33,364 nt of DNA, from positions 1-33,364 of the forward strand of contig NZ_FMYB01000045.1 of assembly GCF_900104155.1 (NCBI RefSeq), read 5' to 3'. Each line of letters opens with the position of its first letter. Within the stretch, counting starts at the first letter, position 1. Under the pieces are notes generated by a model, which was not told where the DNA came from, ran no database searches, and worked only from the letters and a program-made list of their open reading frames with translations. This document shows positions 14,853 to 23,173 of the stretch, piece after piece. The position numbers and the translations under genes were made by a program. The stretch comes from Butyrivibrio sp. INlla16 (GTDB lineage Bacteria; Bacillota; Clostridia; Lachnospirales; Lachnospiraceae).

Positions 14853-16295
14853 CTATCTAAACAACTCTTCTCCAGTGATAACTGATTGTAATTCGCTTGA
14901 ATACTCATTTTCTACAATACCGTAATTTGTAATTAAAGTCGGATGAATAGCATGTTTAGTCTTACTATCAACCATATAATCAGATATCTTACGCCTCATA
15001 TCTTTATCAAATGCAGCATCAACTCGAAAGTCTGCTTTTGAATACTTTGCTTCACATACATTCGTAATCTGATCATCTCTTACAATAAGCAGATCTATCT
15101 GTGATCCCTGTAGTCCCTTCTTTTTATCAGCCTCACATTTCCATGCATTTACTTCTGTGTGCACTCCAGATATTCCCAATGCAGCCTTGATCTGAGGCAC
15201 ATGCTCCAGGCACACACGCTCAAAAGCCACTCCACTCCATGCATTTATGCTTGGACTATTGTTTTGAACCTGCCAATAATGATCATCAAATGTATTATTT
15301 TTTAAAAATCTAAGGTAAAAAAGTGTGTAGTTATCTATCAATTGATATATCGCGTTTCGCTCTTTATATCCAGCAGGTATGTATTTTCTTATAAATCCAC
15401 AGTCTTCAAGTTCCTGTAATTTTTTTGAGAATTCACCTGAACTGGCAATTTCTGTCTTCTCACATATCTCTGCTCTGCTAATCCCTTTGTTTTCAACGCT
15501 CAGTGCTTCTATTATCTTGATATACTGATCTGGCTTTTTAAATAGTGCTCTGTAAAGATTATTATATTCTTTTCGAAGTGGCGCATCTTCTGCAAAGAAA
15601 AGGTCATCAATATTTTGTGGAAGACTTCGACCTTTCTTAAGAAGGCTCCAATAATAAGGAACACCACCCATAATCATGTAACACTGTATAATCTGATGCC
15701 TGTTTAGCAGTATTTTCTTAGCCTGGAGATATTCCTCACATTCTTTTAGTGTAAAAGGTTTCAGGTGTATTTGCCCTGTTAGTCGATTGTGAAATCCGCC
15801 TTTATCATTCACTATTTTTTCCATAATCCAGTAAGTGGCGGATGCACAGATAATCAAAATCACATCTTTTTCTTTTCTAGCTGTGGCCCAACCGTTCCAA
15901 AAATGCTCAAGCTCAGTCACAAGGCCGCTGTCTTTGGTGTCCATCCATGAAAGTTCATCAATAAATATAACTTTCTTTTTCTCTTTTGACTTTTTGATTA
16001 CTTCTTTAAGCCCATTAAATGCTTCCGCCCATGAAGTGAGCCTTTCACTGCAATCATATCCCGCTTCCGATAATGACTCTCTAAACTTATCTAACTGTTC
16101 CTGCTTCTGTGTTTCGGCTCTTTTTTTCTCATCATTACCAACTCCGGTGTGTTGGAAGGTAAACTCGTACCCAAAGCTTTCTCGAATCAGATATGTTTTT
16201 CCGATTCTTCTTCTTCCATAAACTGCTATAAACTGAGGCTCTTCCTCATTTTTTAATGATTTTAGTTGCTTGAGTTCTGCTTTTCTTCCTATCAT
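14853..16295 (-). CDS. ATPase_2 / DUF234 family AAA ATPase
   Basis: 480 residues starting at MIGRKAELKQL (ATG at 16295). Residues 5-220 are an archaeal-type AAA ATPase: Walker A GRRRIGKT, Walker B VIFIDELSWM and a sensor-like IICASATYW. A winged helix follows (NKGISRAEICEKTEIASSGEFSKKLQELEDCGFI). The C-terminal 130 residues are DUF234, a PD-(D/E)XK-like fold with IDLLIVRDD and CEAKY as the D...ExK residues. Such proteins are abundant, often present in many copies per genome, and their function is unsettled; mobile, defence or toxin-like roles have been suggested. No partner gene adjoins. Palindromic repeats with the core AGTTGTGGAA lie directly upstream and may be its operator. Confidence 0.88.
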   Translation of the reverse strand: MIGRKAELKQLKSLKNEEEPQFIAVYGRRRIGKTYLIRESFGYEFTFQHTGVGNDEKKRAETQKQEQLDKFRESLSEAGYDCSERLTSWAEAFNGLKEVIKKSKEKKKVIFIDELSWMDTKDSGLVTELEHFWNGWATARKEKDVILIICASATYWIMEKIVNDKGGFHNRLTGQIHLKPFTLKECEEYLQAKKILLNRHQIIQCYMIMGGVPYYWSLLKKGRSLPQNIDDLFFAEDAPLRKEYNNLYRALFKKPDQYIKIIEALSVENKGISRAEICEKTEIASSGEFSKKLQELEDCGFIRKYIPAGYKERNAIYQLIDNYTLFYLRFLKNNTFDDHYWQVQNNSPSINAWSGVAFERVCLEHVPQIKAALGISGVHTEVNAWKCEADKKKGLQGSQIDLLIVRDDQITNVCEAKYSKADFRVDAAFDKDMRRKISDYMVDSKTKHAIHPTLITNYGIVENEYSSELQSVITGEELFR

Positions 16296-16311
16296 ACGAT
16301 TCCGCCTTTTC

Positions 16312-16344
16312 TTCCACAACTCATCTTAAAAACGAGTTGTGGAA
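16312..16344. repeat. Inverted repeat upstream of the DUF234 ATPase (TTCCACAACTC)
   Basis: Perfect 11-bp arms, TTCCACAACTC (16312-16322) and GAGTTGTGGAA (16334-16344), with an 11-base centre, starting 17 bases before the ATPase ATG. It can act as a DNA operator or, in the mRNA leader, as a hairpin near the ribosome site. The same core recurs at 16395-16429. Confidence 0.75.
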
Positions 16345-16394
16345 ATTTTATCTGGTATAATTGTATCACTTTTGAAAGTTTCTTGTCCACATTA

Positions 16395-16429
16395 TTTCCA
16401 TAACTATTTTGTATTGATAGTTGTGGAAA
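16395..16429. repeat. Second copy of the inverted repeat (TTTCCATAACTAT / ATAGTTGTGGAAA)
   Basis: Arms at 16395-16407 and 16417-16429 match over 12 of 13 positions. The right arm shares AGTTGTGGAAATTT with the right arm of the first palindrome, making two related dyads about 80 bases apart. No gene lies between them. Confidence 0.7.
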
Positions 16430-16473
16430 TTTAATCCTCAAAGTGATAGCCATAACCCGAGCAACATTCGCAT

Positions 16474-17367
16474 TTACAGGCTAATGTCTGCAGTAGGTAT
16501 CACGTTATGCTTTGTTATCTTTGTCTTTCCCCAGACTGCTTTACTGAAATCTTCTTTTGATGCATCATAGATTTCGCCATCCTTGTTGTCAGCAAATCTT
16601 ATTGGCCCGTCATTAGTCCATTCGAAGTTTTCACCTGAGCAGATGACCTTTTTGCTGCCATCAGAAAAATACACCTCTATCTGAACCAGGAGTCTGGTCT
16701 CATTTCCATAAAAGTTCTTTATTCCCCAGGCTCCCACAGACCCTCTGTACCATCCGTCTGCCAGCATAAAGAAAAGGTCATTGTTCCCCGCTTTTACCTA
16801 GTCGGTGATATCTACTGTCTGATACTGAACTCTTTTTCTGTAATCTGTGTGTCCCGGAGCAAGGCAGAAGCTTCCAATCTTTTTTCCGTTCAGCTTTCCT
16901 TCGTAAAGACCGCAGGCAGACATGTAGGTTCTTGCCTTAATAACCTCTTTATCCGCTCCAACCGTAAAGCTTGTTCTGAAGCAGTCTACAGGGTATCTCA
17001 TTTTTCTTTTTACAGAGTAGTTACCTGTTATCCATGAAGCCTTCCAGTCGCTTTCATCTATAAGCCCCAGCTCAAAAGTAGCTTCATCGCTTGCTTCTCC
17101 CTTATTGCCATTTTCATCCCAAAGCTCAACGCTCCAGGTTACTCTCTGTCTGCTCTTTAAGGCTTTTCCGCCCCAGGGGATAAGATGCATCTTGGAGGAA
17201 GCGGTTTTCCCCGAGTCCCAGATGGCATTTCCATCATCATCTTTTGCTATGACCCTGTATGCTGTCTGCTTTTTGCCTCCTTCGCAGACCCAGCTGAGTC
17301 TTGGCCTTGTGTAATCTATTCCGATAGGATTTGTTAAGTACTCTGTCTTTAGTCTGATTGCTTTCAT
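16474..17367 (-). pseudogene. Alpha-L-rhamnosidase (GH78) N-terminal fragment with an in-frame amber codon
   Basis: A 297-codon frame from the ATG at 17367. Residues 1-100 (MKAIRLKTEYLTNPIGIDYTRPRLSW...) are the first Ig-like domain of GH78 enzymes. Residues 115-290 are the rhamnosidase N-terminal lectin-like domain (CFRTSFTV, ARTYMSACGLYEGKLNGKKIG, PGHTDYRKRVQYQTVDITD). A TAG at 16798-16800 then interrupts the frame, after which the family sequence resumes without a gap (VKAGNNDLFFMLADGWYRGS). The frame ends after IPTADISL, so the whole (alpha/alpha)6 catalytic domain of the usual 900 or so residues is missing. It cannot be an active rhamnosidase. It starts 9 bases after the GH3 stop, so the two once formed a glycosidase operon. 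Confidence 0.8.
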
Positions 17368-17376
17368 AGCTTACCT

Positions 17377-19809
17377 TCAATCTGCGTAAAATTCATCGAT
17401 AGTTCTGATCAGCCTACTTGCGTTGATCTCAAGCTGTTTCCTTGAAAGTGTTCCATTCTTAAGTGCATTAAGGACTCTCTCATAGTCCTTTTTTGTTCCC
17501 GGCATGAACAGTTCTCCGCCTGCCTTTGCAACTTCATCTGAAAGAGCATTGCGGTATTTCGACTTAGAGCTGGTCATAATTGTCATTACCCAGTCTGTCA
17601 TCACTATTCCCTTAAAGCCGAATTCACCCCTAAGAACATCCTCAATAAGTCCTCTGTGCTCGGAAGTATGTATGCCATTTAGCAAGTTGTAGCTGGTCAT
17701 GACTGCCTTAGGCTGGGACTTCCTGATGCAGATATCAAAGCCCCGAAGGTATATCTCTCTCATAGCTCTTTCACTTACCTGAGAGTTATTGCAGTAGCGG
17801 TTAGTCTCTGCATTATTGGCAGCGTAATGCTTTATTGTAGTGCCGCATCCCTTGTGCTTTTGCACGCCTCTGGTGATAGCAGCTGCCACTTCACCCGACA
17901 CAAGCGGATCTTCTGAATAGTATTCAAAGTTTCTTCCGCAGAGAATGCTTCTGTGGATATTAAGAGCAGGGGCAAGCCAGAGATGTACTCCAAACTTTTC
18001 CATCTCTTCTCCCACAATATCTCCAAGTGCTTCTGCCAGTTCTGTATTAAAGCTCTGAGCGATAGCTGTGCCGATAGGAATCATGGTTGCCGAATGCTCT
18101 TTGATCACAGCATTCCTTGGAATCTTCTTTCCGCCAACGATCAGTTTAGCTATAAAAGCTGTTACGGGTCCCATCATCTCAAGCATGCTCTCCGGCATCA
18201 TACCTTTATTTCCAGCATCATACTGATTTTCGCCCTCTTCGTAATACTTTAGTGAAATCCTGATTCCCGCAGGGCCATCAGCCATGATAAGAGGTCTGAT
18301 ACCTTTATTTACAAGCTGTGAAGTTGTTTCTCCCGCAGCGCCTGCAAGATGTGTCGCGGCATTACCGATAATGCTGAGCCCTTTTGCATTGGGATCAAAG
18401 TTTCCGATCTGCATGTAAGAAAGCTCTTCATCAGTCAGGTTCTTTATCCTGGAATCTGCTGAAACCTCGTTGTCAAAAAAGACTTCTCTTTTCTCAAAGT
18501 CATCTGCAGTAAGTGTGAAGGTTACAATACCTTCAGGAATTGGCAAAGGCTCTGAATGCTCAGACTTTATGTCTGTAAAGTCAGGTTTTCCGAGACAGTT
18601 TCTGGTCTTTAAAGTTGTAACTGTTTCTTCCAAAATAGCAACTGCAGCAATTATTGTATCCACCGAGCTGTTGCCTACACGAATTACATATCTGCCCTTC
18701 TCAAGAACATAACTTTCAGATTCCTCGTCATAGGAAACAAAATCTGAAAGCCTGAAAGACATCTCCAACCTGCACTCTGCGTTTCTTTCTAGAAGAGGCG
18801 TCTTGGCATAGCAAACCAACTGCTGGTATGGCTGATCCAGCTTATCTTCAGGGACTGAGAGATATACCTGCACAACCTCTTTTCCTGAACAGCTTCCTGT
18901 ATTCTTAACAAGCACCTCGCAAGTTAAGGTATCCTTATTAGCCTTTACATCTGATACCTTAGTCTCAAATGTTGTATAAGACAGTCCAAATCCAAAGGGG
19001 AACAGAGCTGTCTTCTTAAAGGTATCAAAGTAGCGATAACCTACATAAATACCCTCTTTGTAGCGGTTATCGTTCCAGTCGCCAAAGGTTCCTTCCGCTG
19101 AATATTCTTTAATCTCCGCCCAGGTGGTTGAGAGCTTCCCTGAAGGATTCTGTTTCCCCAGAAGAATATCCGCAAGTACTGCCCCGCAATCAGTTCCAAG
19201 CTGGGATAAAAGAAGAATATCTTTTACCTCCATCACAGGTGAAAGATCTACTACACCTCCGACATTTAAAACAAGCATAAATCTATCGTATATTTTATTG
19301 AGAAGAAGAATGTCACGGATTTCAGACTTTGACAGCTTTACATCGCCCTCTAAAACCTCTCGGTCACTTCCCTCTCCGGAATTTCTGCTGACAACATATA
19401 TGGCTGTATCGCACACCTTAGTGATTTTAAGATTGTGGTCAGGCTCTTTCATGGTCTTTCCCATGGAATACATGATTGCATTCTCATGCTTTGCCTTTGC
19501 CTGCGCCTTAAGATCCTTAATAAACTGCTTTTTGGCTTTCCTTCTTACCTCATCATAGGCATCAAGCCAGCTCTTTGAAGCGATAATGAATCCTGCCCGT
19601 TCAAGTCCCTGCTCTATTGAGAAAGTTTCTTTTGAATTAACCTCTCCCGAACCTGTACCGCCCTTTATCGTATAGCGAAGTCCGGCTCCGTAAGCAGCAA
19701 TCTTACCGGGTTTATCTAAAGGGAACTGTCCACTCTTTTTAAGAAGAACTGTGCACTCTGCTGCATTGCTAAGAACAAATGATAATTTGTCTGTATCTTT
19801 CCTCTCCAT
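17377..19809 (-). CDS. Circularly permuted GH3 beta-glucosidase
   Basis: 810 residues, no signal peptide, so probably cytoplasmic. The domains are in reversed order compared with most GH3 enzymes: first the alpha/beta sandwich (about 1-270, with VSRNSGEGSDRE and NPSGKLSTTW), then a fibronectin III-like domain (about 280-390: FPFGFGLSYTTFE, EVVQVYLS), and last the TIM barrel (about 460-800: MADGPAGIR, GRNFEYYSEDP, KHYAANNAETNR). The nucleophile is Asp739 in GIVMTDW; the acid/base would lie in the sandwich domain near GEGSDRE. This order is known from Butyrivibrio and Ruminococcus enzymes. It should release glucose or related sugars from oligosaccharides imported by a symporter such as the broken one upstream. 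AAGGAG precedes the ATG. Confidence 0.93.
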   Translation of the reverse strand: MERKDTDKLSFVLSNAAECTVLLKKSGQFPLDKPGKIAAYGAGLRYTIKGGTGSGEVNSKETFSIEQGLERAGFIIASKSWLDAYDEVRRKAKKQFIKDLKAQAKAKHENAIMYSMGKTMKEPDHNLKITKVCDTAIYVVSRNSGEGSDREVLEGDVKLSKSEIRDILLLNKIYDRFMLVLNVGGVVDLSPVMEVKDILLLSQLGTDCGAVLADILLGKQNPSGKLSTTWAEIKEYSAEGTFGDWNDNRYKEGIYVGYRYFDTFKKTALFPFGFGLSYTTFETKVSDVKANKDTLTCEVLVKNTGSCSGKEVVQVYLSVPEDKLDQPYQQLVCYAKTPLLERNAECRLEMSFRLSDFVSYDEESESYVLEKGRYVIRVGNSSVDTIIAAVAILEETVTTLKTRNCLGKPDFTDIKSEHSEPLPIPEGIVTFTLTADDFEKREVFFDNEVSADSRIKNLTDEELSYMQIGNFDPNAKGLSIIGNAATHLAGAAGETTSQLVNKGIRPLIMADGPAGIRISLKYYEEGENQYDAGNKGMMPESMLEMMGPVTAFIAKLIVGGKKIPRNAVIKEHSATMIPIGTAIAQSFNTELAEALGDIVGEEMEKFGVHLWLAPALNIHRSILCGRNFEYYSEDPLVSGEVAAAITRGVQKHKGCGTTIKHYAANNAETNRYCNNSQVSERAMREIYLRGFDICIRKSQPKAVMTSYNLLNGIHTSEHRGLIEDVLRGEFGFKGIVMTDWVMTIMTSSKSKYRNALSDEVAKAGGELFMPGTKKDYERVLNALKNGTLSRKQLEINASRLIRTIDEFYAD

Positions 19810-19863
19810 ATTGGTCTCCTTGTAAATAAAGGGAACAGAAGCTGCTCCCTTCTTTTGACTTTA

Positions 19864-20276
19864 TTACTTTCTCTTTGCTATCTCTTTCTGGATTTCCGGA
19901 AGTCTTTTTTCCAGGTCAAACCGCATGGCAAAAGCAAACAATATGATAAACAGAATAAGAGGAATATAGATGCTGAATGTATATATTGCCTGAATAACAG
20001 CAGGTGATACAGTAGTTGCAAGCCCGTCATAAGCTGCAAGTCCAAGGCACCATCCAATTATTGAAGCTCCGATACCTGAGCCGACTTTATTACCAAAACT
20101 GCATGCACTCTGAGCTGTAGCGACCATTCTTCTGCCATACTTATATTCATTATAATCTATCGCCATGGCGGACATAACTCCCATAAGGCACATCATTGGA
20201 ATGTTTGCGAAAGTTCCAAAGCATGAAAGAGTGGTGTTATAAACAAAATGAGTTGGGTTAAAGAGTCTTAATTCGT
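19864..20276 (-). pseudogene. GPH-type sugar:cation symporter, C-terminal third only
   Basis: From about RLFNPTHFVYN onward the frame is the last 135 residues of a glycoside-pentoside-hexuronide symporter (MFS_2): MCLMGVMSAMAIDYNEYKYGRRMVATAQSACSFGNKVGSGIGASIIGW, then two final helices and a basic tail. Full proteins have about 450 residues and twelve helices; only about four remain. The frame continues upstream without a break into transglutaminase-like sequence (next entry), so a deletion has joined two genes in frame near 20270-20276. It lies 54 bases before the GH3 gene and would have imported that enzyme's substrate. Transport function is lost. Confidence 0.75.
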
Positions 20277-20579
20277 TCAAATAAACTCCGACCAAGCCGT
20301 GACTTATATATACAGGATTAGTCTCATCATCGAGGATGAGCTTCTGATAACAAAAGCCTGCCGGAACACCTTTACATCGAAGAAGTGCGGCAAGCAAATG
20401 AGACTTAGCATGACAGATACCGTGACCAATCTTCAGAACAAAAGCGTGTCCGCAAGAGCCTTAACCTCCGGTTTATCAAAGTCAATAACCTCATCATATT
20501 TGAGATATTCGTTAATATCTTCCGTTGATGCTGTTTTATTTCCATAGCTTTTACCTATTACCTTGAATGCTTTTTTCAT
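20277..20579 (-). pseudogene. Transglutaminase-like protein remnant, internally shifted and fused to the symporter
   Basis: An ATG at 20579 with GGGAG 6 bases upstream opens a 48-codon frame (MKKAFKVIGKSYGN...YLKYDEVIDFDKPEVKALAD) ending at a TGA at 20433. The segment EYLKYDEVIDFD...KALAD is the usual start of small bacterial transglutaminase-like proteins. In another frame, from about 20440, GHGICHAKSHLLAALLRCKG and PAGFCYQKL follow, the catalytic-cysteine motif of that family (Cys in GIC). The 50 or so residues normally between are missing, so this is a deletion with a frameshift. The second frame runs on into the symporter fragment; without a good start codon (TTG at 20397 at best) it is probably not translated efficiently. 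Confidence 0.7.
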
Positions 20580-20600
20580 GTATATCTCCCTTGAATGTTA

Positions 20601-21938
20601 TCATTTTTGTTTCCAACGCCCACAACCAATGAGCCAGGCTGCAAATGCCAATATGCTAATGATCATCAATCCAAAACTATAGGGCATCCAAACAAACATG
20701 AACCTGTAGCTAATATGCGAGATTATAGGAATCAAAATCAGCAAGGTCAAAATAAATAATCCACCGCATATGCATAATTTCTTTCTTTTATATTGCAGCA
20801 ATAACGCGATGTACAAAATCAAAAGTATTCCCATTACAAATAAGAAGTCTTGAAGCTCGTGACCTGACACACAAAGTCCAATCTTTGCATTCATTCCCAT
20901 GTGCATCCCAAAAATGCCGTCAGCTATTCTTGTGGCGATATCACCGGCAGAAGCAGATAAGACAAAAACCCCAAGATCACGCTCTCTCGAAATAATGACC
21001 TGCGTACTGAAATTAGGATTGTTTTCCCCATGGTGTACAGTCTCCGGATATAGATTCCAGCCTGCATAGTAATTGTTCGTGTCTGTTATCGGAAAAGAGC
21101 CAAAATCAATATTTCCCCTGACATATCTCATCCATTTGACCAGATCAGTAGTATCCGACACAAGGTAACCCGCTGCAGTATTTCCATAATAAGTTGGAGC
21201 ATCATATTTCCATGTTCTAAAAAAGCCTGCCTTACGCCCAGCAAAGATACGCTGTCTGTCAGAATCGGTAATCCTGAAAAATGACTCATTCATTCCTACA
21301 TCTTTAAGAACAGTCTCGGTAATATAATCCTCATATTTTTGCCCAGTAACCTTCTCGATAATAAGTGCAAGCACATCATAATTGATTGTTGCGTATTCAT
21401 GAACTTCGCCGGGTGCGTGAGCAAGTTTAACATCAGCGATTTTTCTAACTGTCTCCTCTATGGTTATCTCACCTTCGCTGCCCTCCGGGATAAGTGATAT
21501 TGTCCACACCGGAATCCCGCTTGAATGATCCATAAGATGTCTGACTGTGACTACAGCATCGGAGCCTTTATACTGTGGTCTGAACCAGTCTATATAGTCT
21601 GTGACAGGCGAATCCGGATCAATCAAACCTTCTTCCTCAAGATTAAGGATTCCAAGTCCTGTGAATGCTTTTGTTGTAGACCCCAATTCAAAAAGCGTAT
21701 GCTCATCCACAGTTTTCCCATCAATGTCACAATGTTCCAGAAATACATCTTCATCGCCGTCAATTATTCCTACAGCAACAGCCCTGTTATGTGTCATACT
21801 GCAAATTCTGTTTATATATTCCTGTTCATTTTGCTGGGTATATTCTTTTGAATCGTAATGTAAAATTAAAAAGATAGCCGTCGTAGCTAACATAATTATC
21901 AGAAGTATTCTTCTGAGTATTATTTTGATTCTTTTCAT
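20601..21938 (-). CDS. Membrane-anchored serine hydrolase (beta-lactamase/PBP class C fold)
   Basis: 445 residues from the ATG at 21938; a TTG four codons earlier is the alternative. An N-terminal helix (about 8-27) anchors the protein with its catalytic domain (about 45-345) outside the cell. The nucleophile motif is Ser87-T-T-Lys90 (FELGSTTKAFTG). The second motif, normally YxN, appears as YATIN in EVHEYATINYDVLALII, and VHHGENNPNFST near residue 300 takes the place of the KTG-like box. Three further helices (about 355-440) close the protein. This fold covers esterases, D-amino-peptidases and carboxypeptidases; it is not a sequence-typical beta-lactamase. It starts next to the stop of the condensation-type gene, suggesting coupled expression. 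Confidence 0.85.
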   Translation of the reverse strand: MKRIKIILRRILLIIMLATTAIFLILHYDSKEYTQQNEQEYINRICSMTHNRAVAVGIIDGDEDVFLEHCDIDGKTVDEHTLFELGSTTKAFTGLGILNLEEEGLIDPDSPVTDYIDWFRPQYKGSDAVVTVRHLMDHSSGIPVWTISLIPEGSEGEITIEETVRKIADVKLAHAPGEVHEYATINYDVLALIIEKVTGQKYEDYITETVLKDVGMNESFFRITDSDRQRIFAGRKAGFFRTWKYDAPTYYGNTAAGYLVSDTTDLVKWMRYVRGNIDFGSFPITDTNNYYAGWNLYPETVHHGENNPNFSTQVIISRERDLGVFVLSASAGDIATRIADGIFGMHMGMNAKIGLCVSGHELQDFLFVMGILLILYIALLLQYKRKKLCICGGLFILTLLILIPIISHISYRFMFVWMPYSFGLMIISILAFAAWLIGCGRWKQK

Positions 21939-21951
21939 ATATTCTCTCAAT

Positions 21952-23154
21952 TTAATGTATCGAACAGATCCTCATCTTCTTGTTTATCGTTAGAACGCCC
22001 CACGCCTTTCTATTTGCCGGAGATGCCGGCGGAATGAATACGCCCTCTCTTATTACGCTGCTCTCTACCCTGCCAAGGTTCGTGATGCAATGGCCGTCAC
22101 GCTTTTCATAGCCGAACATCTTGCTGCCGACAAATCTGCCGGCTTTGCTATCAAAGCTTCCAAGAGTCGATATAGCTATGGCATCGAGAAGCTCAGGATC
22201 CATATTGAAATAGCACGAGAGAACGAGCATCTCTCTATCGGGCTTACTGATGATGCTCCTGACTTCATGATCTACGGCTTTGGCGAGTTCCATGATCTCA
22301 GAACTTCTCTTCTTAACCACCACTCCAAATGCAGTAGCATAATTTCCAAGAGCACCTTCTTTATAGTTTTTAATCTTGTTCCTTATGTCGGAAGCTATGA
22401 CCACCTTATCTGTACCCTCATCGATCATCATCTTGGCGATAAGATAGTCGTTGAGCGATACGCCATTTCCCCTGCATAAATCAAGGAGCGTATCAAGCTC
22501 TTCTCCGTCTACATTCTTTATCTCGCGCTTTATATCCTGCTTTGAATCATATTCACGCTCAAACTTAAGGTACTCATCGTAGCTAACCTTATGAGCTTCT
22601 TTACGCCACTTTTTATTGGAATTCTCTATCAGCATCTTGCTGATAAGCCCAAGGTCACTGCCGCTTGGAAGATCATCAAGACTTTCCATAAGCTTCTCGA
22701 AGGCGTATTGCGGCCGAGCACCGTTCGAATAATAATCCGCAAACTCCTGCACCAACTGGAGAAGGCCTCTTCCATCACAAAGAAGATGATGAGTTATAAA
22801 AAGAACCCTCGCTCCGCTCTCAGAAGGATAAGCAAAGACCTTGAGCAGTGCCTCCTTTTTAACGTTCCACCCGGCTGAAGATACCGCATCATAATCGGTC
22901 TGCCAGTTCTCGCCTGCCTCTTTTATGGTTACCGGAATCTCAAGTTCCGGATGCTCCTCATAATATATCACGGAACTTCCCTGCTCCTCTGCTATCAGAC
23001 TTGTCATAAGCGGATGAGCTGATTTAAGAACACCTATACCCTCGATGATCCTGTTCGCATCAAACCCCGCCCCAATCTCTGCCATGATGCCAAAATGCAT
23101 ATTCGGACACATATAGTGCGCCCTTTCCGTATATAAATATTTCCTATCTGCCAT
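21952..23154 (-). CDS. Condensation-domain / alcohol acetyltransferase-like protein
   Basis: 400 residues. The motif HHLLCDGRG at about residue 120 is the HHxxxDG active site of the CoA-dependent acyltransferase superfamily (NRPS condensation domains, chloramphenicol acetyltransferase, AATase). The N-terminus (RAHYMCPNMHFGIMAEIGAGFDANRIIEGI...HPLMTSLI) and the second-half tunnel region (SLNDYLIAKM, IASDIRNKI, ALGNYATAFGV) agree with stand-alone condensation-like enzymes. No carrier protein or adenylation domain is nearby, so it most likely acylates a small molecule or surface component using acyl-CoA. It is followed immediately by the membrane serine hydrolase and preceded by a GNAT acetyltransferase 19 bases upstream, in one probable operon. 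Confidence 0.82.
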   Translation of the reverse strand: MADRKYLYTERAHYMCPNMHFGIMAEIGAGFDANRIIEGIGVLKSAHPLMTSLIAEEQGSSVIYYEEHPELEIPVTIKEAGENWQTDYDAVSSAGWNVKKEALLKVFAYPSESGARVLFITHHLLCDGRGLLQLVQEFADYYSNGARPQYAFEKLMESLDDLPSGSDLGLISKMLIENSNKKWRKEAHKVSYDEYLKFEREYDSKQDIKREIKNVDGEELDTLLDLCRGNGVSLNDYLIAKMMIDEGTDKVVIASDIRNKIKNYKEGALGNYATAFGVVVKKRSSEIMELAKAVDHEVRSIISKPDREMLVLSCYFNMDPELLDAIAISTLGSFDSKAGRFVGSKMFGYEKRDGHCITNLGRVESSVIREGVFIPPASPANRKAWGVLTINKKMRICSIH

Positions 23155-23173
23155 GAGTCTGTCTTTCCTCTTA

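Noticed and set aside
15835..16221. 128-codon plus-strand ORF opposite the DUF234 ATPase
   Set aside because: It is antisense to the Walker A/B region and rich in Ser/Phe as expected from a reverse-complement shadow.
16798..16800. TAG in the GH78 gene as a recoded (pyrrolysine-type) codon
   Set aside because: The gene is also truncated at the 3' end and no pyl genes or other in-frame amber codons are seen in the window; a nonsense mutation is simpler.
21601..21858. Serine hydrolase as a true beta-lactamase resistance gene
   Set aside because: It has the S-x-x-K motif, but its membrane helices and altered second motif fit the broad class C serine hydrolase group, not a dedicated beta-lactamase.
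22090..22479. 129-codon plus-strand ORF opposite the condensation-type gene
   Set aside because: It lies wholly inside the opposite, well-supported gene and has no start signal or family match.
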